A stretch of DNA of 64,000 bases from contig NZ_KZ679055.1 in NCBI RefSeq assembly GCF_003024195.1, forward strand, positions 124,001 through 188,000. Direction: 5' to 3'. The notes under the pieces are model-generated. The model worked only from the letters and a program-made list of their open reading frames with translations. It was not told the DNA's origin and searched no databases. The position numbers and the translations under genes were made by a program. Below are positions 41,027 through 49,000 of this stretch, in pieces; position 1 is the first letter of the stretch, and each line of letters starts with the position of its first letter. Origin of the DNA: Streptomyces dioscori (GTDB lineage Bacteria > Actinomycetota > Actinomycetes > Streptomycetales > Streptomycetaceae).

Positions 41027-41653
41027 TCACGGCACAGCGATCACCGCATACCGCTCGTCCCCCACCTCCCGGCCCCACAGCAGGGAGTCGTCCGACAGCC
41101 GCTCCACGCGCACGTCCTCCGCGAGGGGCGCGAGCAGAGCCGTCAGCCGGTCGGCGGATATGCCGACCGGGCTCACCGTCCCCCACACGCCCTCGACGAG
41201 GACGAGCCGTCCGCCGGGGCGCAGCAGCCCGCGCCAGAGCCGCAGGACGCGGCCGGGCTCGGGCAGCGTCCACAGCACATGGCGGACGAGGACGGCATCG
41301 AACCGCTGCTCCCCGACGGGCGGGGCCGCCGCGTCACCGACGAGGAACGCGGCGTCGCGCCCGGCCAGTTTGGCGCGGGCCAGGCCGACCATGCGAGGTG
41401 AGAGGTCGATGCCGGTGACCCGGTGCCGCGCCTCGGACGCGAGGAGCGACAGGCTGCCCGTGCCGCACCCCAGATCGAGCACATCGGAGGGGCCGCGGGG
41501 CAGCCAGCCGCGCAGTCTGGCCGCCCATGCCTCGCGCACGGCGGGATCCCGCAGCCCGTGGTCCGGCTCGTCGTCGAAGGTGTCGGCCGCCACGTCCCAG
41601 TCGACGCCGGACCGTTCTCCACCAGTGCTGTTGCCAATGCTGTCACTCGTCAT
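41027..41653 (-). CDS. SAM-dependent methyltransferase (class I)
   Basis: A 208-residue Rossmann methyltransferase. Motif I is VLDLGCGTGSLSLLASEA (SAM glycine loop near residue 52), motif II region is TGIDLSPRMVGLARAK, then FLVGDAAAPPVGEQRFDAVL and a post-motif GLLRPGGRLVLVEGVWG. It should methylate a small molecule; the acceptor is unknown. The ATG at 41653 overlaps the stop of a 36-residue reading frame (ATGA), and a PafBC-type promoter ends six bases before it. It may be DNA-damage inducible and leaderless. Confidence 0.9.
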   Translation of the reverse strand: MTSDSIGNSTGGERSGVDWDVAADTFDDEPDHGLRDPAVREAWAARLRGWLPRGPSDVLDLGCGTGSLSLLASEARHRVTGIDLSPRMVGLARAKLAGRDAAFLVGDAAAPPVGEQRFDAVLVRHVLWTLPEPGRVLRLWRGLLRPGGRLVLVEGVWGTVSPVGISADRLTALLAPLAEDVRVERLSDDSLLWGREVGDERYAVIAVP

Positions 41654-41760
41654 GCACCCAGAGTGGCACCCGCCACTGACAACGGGCCGACGCCCTGTTC
41701 GGGCCCCACTCGGACCCATCCTTCGTACAAACCGACAAGATGTCCGACATGTGGACTCAT
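41650..41760 (-). CDS. Possible 36-aa leader peptide upstream of the methyltransferase
   Basis: MSPHVGHLVGLYEGWVRVGP and 16 further residues (to TLGA) run from an ATG that lies six bases after a PafBC-type promoter, the same geometry as for the methyltransferase. The stop overlaps the methyltransferase ATG (ATGA), which suggests translational coupling. The inner promoter lies within this frame. There is no ribosome-binding site, as in leaderless messages. The sequence has no known family. It may be real or a chance frame. Confidence 0.4.
   Translation of the reverse strand: MSPHVGHLVGLYEGWVRVGPEQGVGPLSVAGATLGA
41660..41682 (-). promoter_or_regulatory. RecA-NDp/PafBC-type promoter, proximal
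   Basis: Read on the minus strand: TTGTCAGTG, eight bases (GCGGGTGC), then CACTCT. The known damage-inducible consensus is tTGTCRGTG-N8-TAnnnT; only the first base of the minus-10 differs. Six bases later is the methyltransferase ATG. Confidence 0.65.
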
Positions 41761-41766
41761 TGATGA

Positions 41767-41789
41767 AACGTGACACCCGCCACTGACAA
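41767..41789 (-). promoter_or_regulatory. RecA-NDp/PafBC-type promoter, distal
   Basis: TTGTCAGTG, GCGGGTGT, then CACGTT, followed by six bases and an ATG. It shares TTGTCAGTGGCGGGTG with the proximal copy 107 bases downstream and the same spacing to a start codon. It seems to be a duplicated promoter. Confidence 0.65.
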
Positions 41790-41874
41790 GCGGCCACCGA
41801 TGAGTCACCCTCCCGGAAATGGTCTGACTCCGTGAGAACGCGGTACTCGGCAGACCAGCCGCAGGGAGGCCCCT

Positions 41875-42009
41875 ATGCGCCGCATGACCATGCAGAAGCC
41901 CCTGAAGAAGTCGGACTCCCGTCGTGTACGGGAGGAAGCCGACCAGCGCCCGGCGGAGCGCCCGGAGGTCCGGAAGGACATCCATCGCACCTGGTGGCCG
42001 GACGGGTGA
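41875..42009 (+). CDS. Small basic protein of unknown function (44 aa)
   Basis: MRRMTMQKPLKKSDSRRVRE leads to RKDIHRTWWPDG and a TGA at 42007. AGGGAGG lies six bases before the ATG, one of the best ribosome-binding sites in the window, so this short frame is probably translated. It is highly charged, with no membrane segment. Met codons at residues 4 and 6 give alternative starts. It stands divergent from the methyltransferase region and convergent with a GNAT gene. Function unknown. Confidence 0.55.
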   Translation: MRRMTMQKPLKKSDSRRVREEADQRPAERPEVRKDIHRTWWPDG

Positions 42010-42051
42010 GCGCCCCGGCACGGAACGCCCCCCGGGCCAGGGCGGACGCGG

Positions 42052-42528
42052 TCAGATCGCGAGCCGCTTGCGGTAGTGGAGCCGGTCGTAGGGGCCGTCC
42101 ACGCGACGCTCGACGAGTTCGTACCCGTACCGGGGGTAGAGCCGCCGGTTCTCCCACATCAGCGCGTTCGTGTAGAGCCTGACCTCGGCCAGTCCCAGCG
42201 CCCGTGCGTGCGCGTCCACGAAGGTGAGCAGTCGCCGCCCGACGCCCTGACCATGGGCGTCCGGGTGGACGGCGACGCTGTCGAGGAACAGATGGTCCTC
42301 GTGCGCCTCGACCACCACGAGCCCGGCCACCGGCTCCCCCGTGACGAACACATGCCCCGCGGCGATCCCGGCCGCGTGGTCCGCCCGCACGGGCTGTGGC
42401 ACGACCCCGATCCGCTCGACGTACGGGCGGTACGCCGCATCGGTCACGGCCCGCACGGCGGCCGCGTCGGCGAGGACGGCCGGCCGGATCGATCCCCGGA
42501 CCCCCGACTCGCGCGCACTGTCTGCCAT
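42052..42528 (-). CDS. GNAT-family N-acetyltransferase
   Basis: A 158-residue single-domain GNAT. SVAVHPDAHGQGVGRRLLTF is the acetyl-CoA pyrophosphate loop; LYTNALMWENRRLYPRYGYE is the usual C-terminal motif. It begins IRPAVLADAAAVRAVTDAAY. Cytoplasmic; acceptor unknown. Start at 42528 is supported by a minus-10 (TACCGT) seven bases upstream, indicating a leaderless transcript. It is divergent from the LPMO gene. Confidence 0.9.
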   Translation of the reverse strand: MADSARESGVRGSIRPAVLADAAAVRAVTDAAYRPYVERIGVVPQPVRADHAAGIAAGHVFVTGEPVAGLVVVEAHEDHLFLDSVAVHPDAHGQGVGRRLLTFVDAHARALGLAEVRLYTNALMWENRRLYPRYGYELVERRVDGPYDRLHYRKRLAI

Positions 42529-42535
42529 GCCCGTA

Positions 42536-42541
42536 ACGGTA
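42536..42541 (-). promoter_or_regulatory. Minus-10 for a leaderless GNAT transcript
   Basis: TACCGT on the minus strand, seven bases before the ATG at 42528, with no ribosome-binding site. Confidence 0.45.
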
Positions 42542-42704
42542 CCTACCTGAGCCCAGTCTCAGCACTCCCTTAACGGCACCATAAGGATCGCCTCCACCCG
42601 CTCCCAGCAGGCGATTTTGCGGTTTCGAGGGGCTAGCTTGCTGATCGCCCCAGGCATCACAGGCACCCCCGGCACCCCCCAGATCCGTTTCGAGGAGTAC
42701 CCCC

Positions 42705-43760
42705 ATGCCCGCTCGCCACCAGGCAGCCGCCGCCCGCCTCGCCACCGTCTTCGCGGTCGGCGTCGCCCCGCTCGCCCTGACCGCGCTCGCCGCTGCTCCC
42801 GCCGTCGCCCACGGCTCGATGACGGACCCGGTGAGCCGGGTCGCGGGCTGCTTCGCGGAGGGTCCGGAGAACCCGAAGTCCGCCGCCTGCAAGGCGGCGG
42901 TCGCGGCCGGCGGCACGCAGGCCCTCTACGACTGGAACGGCGTCAACATCGCCAACGCCGCCGGGAAGTCCAAGCAGATCATCCCCGACGGGAAGCTGTG
43001 CAGCGCGGCCAACGACAAGTTCAAGGGGCTCGACCTGGCCCGCGCCGACTGGCCCGCCACGCAGCTGACCTCAGGCAACCGCACCTTCCGTTACAAGGGC
43101 ACCGCCCCGCACAAGGGGTCGTTCGAGCTGTACGTCACCAAGGACGGGTACGACCCGACGAAGCCGCTGAAGTGGTCGGACCTGGAGTCGAAGCCGTTCC
43201 TCAAGGTCACCGACCCGAAGCTGGAGAACGGCGACTACGTCTTCAGCGGGGTCGTCCCGGTCAAGTCGGGCCGCCACCTCATCTACTCGATCTGGCAGCG
43301 CTCCGATTCCCCCGAGGCCTTCTACACCTGCTCGGACGTCGTCTTCGGTGAGGGCGGCGCGGGTGCGGAGGCCTCCGCGGCCCCGGCCGCGTCGGCGCCG
43401 TCCGACGAGGAGATCGCGGACGGCGCGGACGAGTCGTCCGTGGAACACGGCGGGCACGGCGACGACGACCCGAAGACCCAGGCGTCGGTCACGGCCGCCG
43501 CGGGCACGAAGTCGGACTCGGACTCCGGGACCGACGCGGGCGGCGACTCCGGGGCCGAGGCCGAGGAGACGGCCGGAGCGGCCGAGGCCGCCGACGGGTC
43601 CGGGGGCGGCGCCGAACCCGCCGGTGCGTCGGCGAACCTCGCCGAGACCGGGGGGTCCGACTCGACCGCGTACCTCGCGGTGGGTGGGGCGGCTGCGCTG
43701 GCGGTCGGCGCGGCGGCGATGTTCGCATCCGTCCGCCGCAGGGCCGGCTTCCGCCGGTAG
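42705..43760 (+). CDS. AA10 lytic polysaccharide monooxygenase with sortase-anchor signal
   Basis: A 351-residue secreted copper enzyme that oxidatively cleaves chitin or cellulose. Signal peptide ends AAAPAVA, leaving His36 (HGSMTDPVSRVAGC) as the mature N-terminus, the first ligand of the copper histidine brace; the second His is in YKGTAPHKGSFELY. Cys pairs and IYSIWQRSDSPEAFYTCSDV fit AA10. An acidic, disordered linker of about 110 residues follows (SDSDSGTDAGGDSGAEAEE), then LAETGGSD, a hydrophobic stretch and RRRAGFRR: a class E sortase (LAxTG) cell-wall anchor. GAGGAG precedes the ATG. The wall anchoring suggests a role on the mycelial surface. Confidence 0.92.
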   Translation: MPARHQAAAARLATVFAVGVAPLALTALAAAPAVAHGSMTDPVSRVAGCFAEGPENPKSAACKAAVAAGGTQALYDWNGVNIANAAGKSKQIIPDGKLCSAANDKFKGLDLARADWPATQLTSGNRTFRYKGTAPHKGSFELYVTKDGYDPTKPLKWSDLESKPFLKVTDPKLENGDYVFSGVVPVKSGRHLIYSIWQRSDSPEAFYTCSDVVFGEGGAGAEASAAPAASAPSDEEIADGADESSVEHGGHGDDDPKTQASVTAAAGTKSDSDSGTDAGGDSGAEAEETAGAAEAADGSGGGAEPAGASANLAETGGSDSTAYLAVGGAAALAVGAAAMFASVRRRAGFRR

Positions 43761-43818
43761 GTAGGGACCGTGGGGGGTTCGGCTGTACGGGAACTGCGGG
43801 TCCGGCCGTGGCTGGTCG

Positions 43819-43866
43819 CGCAGTTCCCCGCGCCCCTTGCGGGGCTCGGGTCAGCTGATTGCTGAC
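43819..43866. terminator. Hairpins between the LPMO and lipase genes (repeat family)
   Basis: GCGCAGTTCCCCGCGCCCCT begins the dispersed repeat; CCCCGC and GCGGGG pair across gccccttt-like sequence. Beyond it, GTCAGC and GCTGAC (43850-43866) pair around TGATT over the lipase stop codon. The region probably ends both convergent transcripts. Confidence 0.55.
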
Positions 43867-44729
43867 AGGCAGGTTGTGGGGGTGGCTCGGGGCGGGTCCA
43901 GGGCGTTGGCCACCTCGTGGAAGGCGATGCGGTCGATGAGGCCGATCGCCGCGTGCTCGGAGAGGTCGAGCGCGCACAGGTCCTGGATCAGGATGTTGCG
44001 TACGTTCGGGCCGTCGAGGAACTGCGAGCGGTACGGCGTGACGACCTCGTCGTACCGGGTGGCGATGACCGTGTAGCGGACGCCCGGCACGGTGTCGCCG
44101 CCCGCGTTGAGCCGGGTGAGGAACGCGGAGCCCGCCACCTGGTCGGCGAGGGCCGGGGTGGCCGCCGAGAGCACCTCGCTCGCGCCGGGGAAGTGCGTGA
44201 CCAGCTTGGCCAGTCCGTTCAGGGTGGTGCCGTGGTTGTCGGGGGCGATACCGACGAGGGCGTTCACCTTGGCGGCGCCGCCGAGGAACTTCAGGTAGTG
44301 GCGAGGCATCATGCCGCCCTGCGAGTGGCCGACGAGGTCCGCCTTCGCCGCCCCGGTCGCGGCCAGCACCTTGTCGACGAAGGTCTTCAGCTGCTCCGCC
44401 GACTTGTCGATGGGGCCGAGCCCGTGGACGAGCGGGACGCCGGGGAGCTGCCCGTAGTCGAGGGCGTAGACGCAGTAGTCGCGGGCGACCAGGTAGGGCG
44501 CGAGGCCCAGCCAGTTGTCGACGGAGTTGGCGAACGTGCCGTGGACGAGGACGACGGGGCGCGGGTGGGCGGCGGACGGCTTGCAGGAGTAGTCGTTCCA
44601 GCCCCTGCTGGTCGCGGTCGCGGCCCGGTCGGTGGCGGCGGCGGTGGCCGTGGTGGCGGGGACGATCGTGACCACTGCGGTCAGCAGCAGCGCCGACAGG
44701 GGTCTGAGCAGGTGCTTCCAGGGCAGCAT
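43851..44729 (-). CDS. Secreted triacylglycerol lipase (alpha/beta hydrolase, EstA-like)
   Basis: A 292-residue secreted lipase. Signal peptide to about residue 31 (ATTATAAA). PRPVVLVHGTFANSVDNW is the oxyanion loop, ADLVGHSQGGMMPRHYLKFL holds nucleophile Ser, and TRYDEVVTPYRSQFL and LSEHAAIGLIDRIAFHE carry the expected Asp and His. Cys pairs at NDYSCKPSA and IQDLCALD suggest a disulfide. The AAGGAG site lies eight bases before the ATG. Two TTAC-N6-GTA operator-like sites precede it. It is convergent with the LPMO; both act outside the cell. Confidence 0.93.
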   Translation of the reverse strand: MLPWKHLLRPLSALLLTAVVTIVPATTATAAATDRAATATSRGWNDYSCKPSAAHPRPVVLVHGTFANSVDNWLGLAPYLVARDYCVYALDYGQLPGVPLVHGLGPIDKSAEQLKTFVDKVLAATGAAKADLVGHSQGGMMPRHYLKFLGGAAKVNALVGIAPDNHGTTLNGLAKLVTHFPGASEVLSAATPALADQVAGSAFLTRLNAGGDTVPGVRYTVIATRYDEVVTPYRSQFLDGPNVRNILIQDLCALDLSEHAAIGLIDRIAFHEVANALDPPRATPTTCLSAIS

Positions 44730-44813
44730 CGGGTGATCTCCTTGCGGCTCAAGGGAGTGACGAGGCCATACGCCCTGTGATCCGGATCACGAGGATGCTG
44801 TTCTTTTTTCAAG

Positions 44814-44827
44814 TTACGAGCGAGTAG
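44814..44827. promoter_or_regulatory. Operator-like inverted repeat, lipase promoter, copy 1
   Basis: TTAC-GAGCGA-GTAG, within TTACGAGCGAGTAGTAA. The same core TACGAGCGAGTA occurs at 52498-52509. It fits a TetR-type site. Confidence 0.4.
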
Positions 44828-44840
44828 TAAATGTGTGAAG

Positions 44841-44854
44841 TTACGCGTCAGTAA
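44841..44854. promoter_or_regulatory. Operator-like inverted repeat, lipase promoter, copy 2
   Basis: TTAC-GCGTCA-GTAA: perfect four-base arms with the same six-base spacing as copy 1, 27 bases away. Confidence 0.4.
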
Positions 44855-45035
44855 AAACTTCCAGTGGTAGCCGGGAACACTGACACGTGCCGTTGAACCG
44901 TCACCAGGCGGGCCTGATGGGACCGTAGGACGCAATGCGCGGCAAATGCTCACGCAACGCCCGGATTTCACCCTCCCCGGTTAGTTCGACCCACGCCCGA
45001 ACGGCCCTGAGGCACCGACCGGGGCCGCCCGAAGG

Positions 45036-45053
45036 GCGCCCCGTCAGGGGCGC
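45036..45053. terminator. Hairpin downstream of the imuB-like gene
   Basis: GCGCCCC and GGGGCGC pair around a GTCA loop, 70 bases after the imuB-like stop. It is part of a GC-rich repeat copy. It lacks a U tract, as usual in Streptomyces. Confidence 0.55.
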
Positions 45054-45123
45054 GGGGAACTGCGCGGCCCACCCCCACAGACCCGCACCCGACACACGCC
45101 CTCTCCCGCGGAGCACAGCGCGG

Positions 45124-46098
45124 CTACGCCGCCAGCGCACCCGGCACCACCGCCCCCGCCCCGAACTTCGCCCGCACCCGGTCCGCCACCTCCTCAAGAC
45201 GGCGCACCTTCTCGTCCACCGGGTCGAACGTGAGCTGGTGGGAGGCCTGTTCGGCGGGGTCGAGCCCCTCGGCCCGCAGCGCCACGCCACGGACCCGGGC
45301 CCGTTGCAGACCGAGCGCCTCGTACATGCGGTACGCGGCATCGGTGAGCGCGGAGGAGTGGGCGGTCGGCTCGGGGAGCGTACGGCTGCGGGTCGTCGAC
45401 GAGCGGTCGGCGTAGCGGACGGTGAGGGTGAGCGTGCGGCACACCTTCTCCAGGGCGCGCAGCCGCGAGCCCAGCTCCCCGGCGGCGGAGAGCAGCGCGC
45501 GCCGATGCTGCGCGGGGTCCAACTCGTCGCGGGGGAAAGGCCGTTCGGCGGCGAGCGACCGGGAGATGGAGTTGGGCACGACCCTGCCGCGGTCGATGCC
45601 CTGCGCCATCTCGTGCAGTGCGCGGCCGGTACGGGCACCGGTGAGCCGTTGCAGGGTGGACAGCGGCGCGGCGGCCACCTTGCCGATGCTGTCGAGGCCG
45701 TACTCGCACAGGGTGCGGGCGGTGGCCGTACCGACTCCGGGCAGCGCCCGCACGGGCCGCTCCGCCAGGAACTCCGTGAGGGCGCGGGGGCCTTCCGGGA
45801 CCACCCGGATCTCCCCGGGGGCGGCTTCCCGCAGGGCCATCCGCGCGAACATCGGGCCCGGCCCGGCCCCGATCGCGCAGTCGACGCCGTGCCAGGCGAG
45901 CGCCCGTACCCGGATCAGCGAGGCCAGTTCCACGACGTCCCGCCGGAAGTACCGCTCGGCGCCCCGCAGATCGGCCAGCGCCCCGTCGGGTGGCAGCGCC
46001 TCGACGACGGGGGTGAACTCCTCCACCGTGCCGAGCAGCCCGGGCAGGGCGGCCTCGTACATCGGCGGCAGCTGGAAACGTACGCAGAGGATGGTCAT
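45124..46098 (-). CDS. imuB: ImuB-like Y-family polymerase homologue (probably catalytically inactive)
   Basis: A 324-residue Y-family protein. MTILCVRFQLPPMYEAALPG is the first strand, but the acidic residue of active polymerases (as in VDMDAFFA) is absent, and the second motif is PPDGALADLRGAERYF instead of SIDEAYLD. RALPGVGTATARTLCEYGLD is the helix-hairpin-helix; little-finger residues follow. SHQLTFDPVDEKVR near the end could bind the beta clamp. It therefore resembles ImuB, the non-catalytic adaptor of the DnaE2 mutasome. It starts in the dnaE2 stop (ATGA), so it is co-translated. Shorter than mycobacterial ImuB. The symbol is by resemblance. Confidence 0.8.
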   Translation of the reverse strand: MTILCVRFQLPPMYEAALPGLLGTVEEFTPVVEALPPDGALADLRGAERYFRRDVVELASLIRVRALAWHGVDCAIGAGPGPMFARMALREAAPGEIRVVPEGPRALTEFLAERPVRALPGVGTATARTLCEYGLDSIGKVAAAPLSTLQRLTGARTGRALHEMAQGIDRGRVVPNSISRSLAAERPFPRDELDPAQHRRALLSAAGELGSRLRALEKVCRTLTLTVRYADRSSTTRSRTLPEPTAHSSALTDAAYRMYEALGLQRARVRGVALRAEGLDPAEQASHQLTFDPVDEKVRRLEEVADRVRAKFGAGAVVPGALAA

Positions 46099-49000
46099 CC
46101 CGCACTCCCCGGGCTCTGGTGCCACAGTTTCTTTCCGCTCGCGGACCCCTCGCCCGCCGGGCGCAGATCCGCCCACGGATGCATTTCGTATCCCGTGGGC
46201 AACTGGATTCGACGGCCGCCCGTCGAATCCCCCGAACCCCGGGAACCGGCCCCGGCCCCGACCCCGGCCTCTTCAGCCCCTCCCCGGGGCCCTCCCTCGG
46301 ACCCTCCCCCCAGCTCTCCCTGCGGCTCGGCCAGTCTCATCGCCACTCCGTCCAGCCCTTCCTCGTGCCGCAGTTCCGCCAGGTCGGCGAGGTTCCAGGC
46401 GGCGGCCCCGACGATGCTGAGGCTGCGTGGGCCGCGCCGCTGCACCACGCCGCGTACGAGCAGGAGCCAGGAGTGGAAGACGGTGTGCGCGCACGTGTCG
46501 TGGGAGTCGTCGAAGAAGGCGAGGTCGAGCAGGCCCGTACCGTCGTCCAGGGTGGTGAAGATGACCCGCTTGCCGGAGCGGATCGGCGGTGTCTGGGTGG
46601 CCGCCTTGGCGCCCGCGACCAGCACCGTCTCGCCGTGCTCGGCCGCCCGCAGCCGGCGTGCCGTGACGACGCCCAGTTCGTCCAGGAACTTTCGGTGATC
46701 GTCCATCAGATTGCGTGAGGCGTCCATGGAGAGCACGCCCAGTTCGGCGCTGAGCCGTTCCGCCGAGGAGAGGTCCGGCAGCCCGGCCGACGCGGTCTCC
46801 TGCCCTCCGGTCAGCGGGAGTTGGGAACCCCCGGCACCGCCGACGCCGCGTGCGCCCCGGTGCAGCTCGGTCAAGTGCAGTTGCAGATCACGGCGGTTGG
46901 CGCCGAAGGTGTCCAACGCGCCCACCTGCGCGAGCCGTCCGGCCAGCGGGCGGCTCGGCCGGGCCCGTTCCCAGAAGTCGAGCAGCGAGGCGTACGGCTG
47001 CCCCTGCTCGATCCGGACCGCCTCGGCCTCGCTGATCCCGTGCACGTCGGAGAGCGCGAGCCGCACCCCCCAGGTTCCCCCCGAGCCCCGCGATCCTTCG
47101 GGTGGTCCAGACACCGGTCCGGACGCTGATCCAGACACCGGCCCGGACACCGATCCGGACACCAGTTCGATACTGTGTGCGACCGACGACCGGTTCACGT
47201 CCAGCGGCAGGATCGGCACCCCCCGCCGTCGCGCGTCCGCGAGCAGCAGCCGCTTCGGGTACATCCCGGGATCGTGGGTGAGCAGCCCGGCGTAGAAGGC
47301 GGCCGGGTGGTGCGCCTTCAGCCACGCCGACTGATAGGTCGGCACGGCGAACGCGACCGCGTGCGCCTTGCAGAAGCCGTACGCCCCGAAGGCCTCGACG
47401 ATCTCCCAGGTACGGGCGATCGTCTGCGCGTCGTACCCCCGCGAGGCCGCGTGCTGCGCGAACCAGAAGCGGATCCGCCCCTGCGACTCGGGGTCGGAGA
47501 GCCCGCGCCGCACCCGGTCCGCCTCGCCCCGTCCGCAGCCGGTCATGATGTCGACGATGTCGATGACCTGCTCATGGAAGACCACGACCCCGTACGTGCC
47601 CTTCAGTGGCTTCTCCAGATCGGGGTGCGGGTAGCGGACCGGCGCCCGGCCGTGCCGTGCCTCGATGAACGGGCGCACCATGTCGGCCGCGACCGGTCCG
47701 GGGCGGAAGAGGGAGATGTCGACGACGAGGTCGTGGAAGGTCGAGGGCTGGAGCCTGCCGACCAGGTCCCGCTGACCCGGCGACTCGATCTGGAAGCAGC
47801 CCAGCGTCTCCGTCGACCGGATGAGCCGGTACGTCTCCGGGTCGCCCTCCTCGACGGCGACGGCGTCCAGGTCGACCTGGTCGCCCGTCGCCCGCTCCAC
47901 CTCGGCCACGGCGTGCGCCATCGCGGACTGCATCCGCACCCCCAGCACATCGAGTTTGAGCAGCCCGAGGTCCTCGACGTCCTCCTTGTCGAACTGCGAC
48001 ATGGGGAGCCCTTCGCCACTGGTCGGCACGACCGGCGTACGGGCGAGGAGCGAGGCGTCGGACAGGAGGACCCCGCACGGGTGCATGGCGACTCCGCGCG
48101 GCAGGGCGTCCAGTGACTCCACCAGTTCCCACAACCGCCCGTACTTCGAACCTTTCCGCGCGGACTCCTCGGCCAGGGCACGGAGTTCGGGCAGTTCCGC
48201 CAGCGCGGCGCGGGCGTCGCGGGCGCGGATGTGCGGGAAGGACTTGGCGATACGGTCGATGTCGGCCGGGTCCATGGAGAGGGCCGCGCCGACGTCCCGT
48301 ACCGCGTGGCGCACCCGGTACGTCTCCGGCATCGCCACCGTCGCGACCCGCTCGGTGCCGAACCGGCCGATGATCGCGCGGTAGACCTCGATACGGCGCG
48401 CGGACTCCACGTCGATGTCGATGTCGGGCAGGACCGCGCGGCGCTTGGACAGGAAGCGTTCCATCAGCAGTCCGTGTTCGACGGGGTCGGCGTGCGCGAT
48501 GCCGATGAGGTGGTTGACGAGCGAGCCCGCCCCGGAGCCGCGCGCGGCGACCCGGATGCCCATCCCCTTCACGTCGTCCACCACCTGAGAGACCGTCAGG
48601 AAGTAGGAGGCGAAGTGGTGGTGGGCGATGATGTCCAGCTCTCGGTGCATCCGGTCCCAGTACTCACGCGCCTTGGAGGAGCGGTCGTACCCGAGGCGCA
48701 TCATCCCCGCCGCCGCCCGGGAGGCCAGTACGCGCTGCGCGCTGCGGCGCCCGGCGCCGACGAGGTGCGCCTCCGGGAAGTGCACGGCGCCGATCCCGAG
48801 ATCGTCCTCCGGGTCGACCCGGCACTCGTCGGCGGCGGCCCGGGTCTGTTCGAGCAGCCGGTAGGCGGTGTCGCGGCGGTAGCCGGCGGCCTCGACGACC
48901 CGTTCGGCGGCGGCGAGCATGGCCCCCTCGCCCTTGAGCCAGGCCTCTCCGCTGTCCAGTTCCTTGCGGGGGTCGACGGGGACCAGCCGGCGGGCGGCGT

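Larger units (their letters stand above)
44730..45123. promoter_or_regulatory. Lipase promoter region and trailing repeat
   Basis: No gene is convincing. From 44800 to 44870 the sequence is AT-rich with two operator-like repeats. On the minus strand, 44901-45010 is an open frame ending LREHLPRIASYGPIRPAW, but it has no start codon. From 45020 a copy of the GC-rich repeat (GGGGCGCGGGGAACTGCGCG) with a hairpin GCGCCCC-GTCA-GGGGCGC (45036-45053) trails the imuB-like gene. Confidence 0.5.

Noticed and set aside
44901..45010. Minus-strand open frame ending LREHLPRIASYGPIRPAW
   Set aside because: The end looks protein-like, but there is no start codon or ribosome-binding site and the frame runs upstream through the GC-rich repeat. 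It could be a gene remnant; not enough to call.
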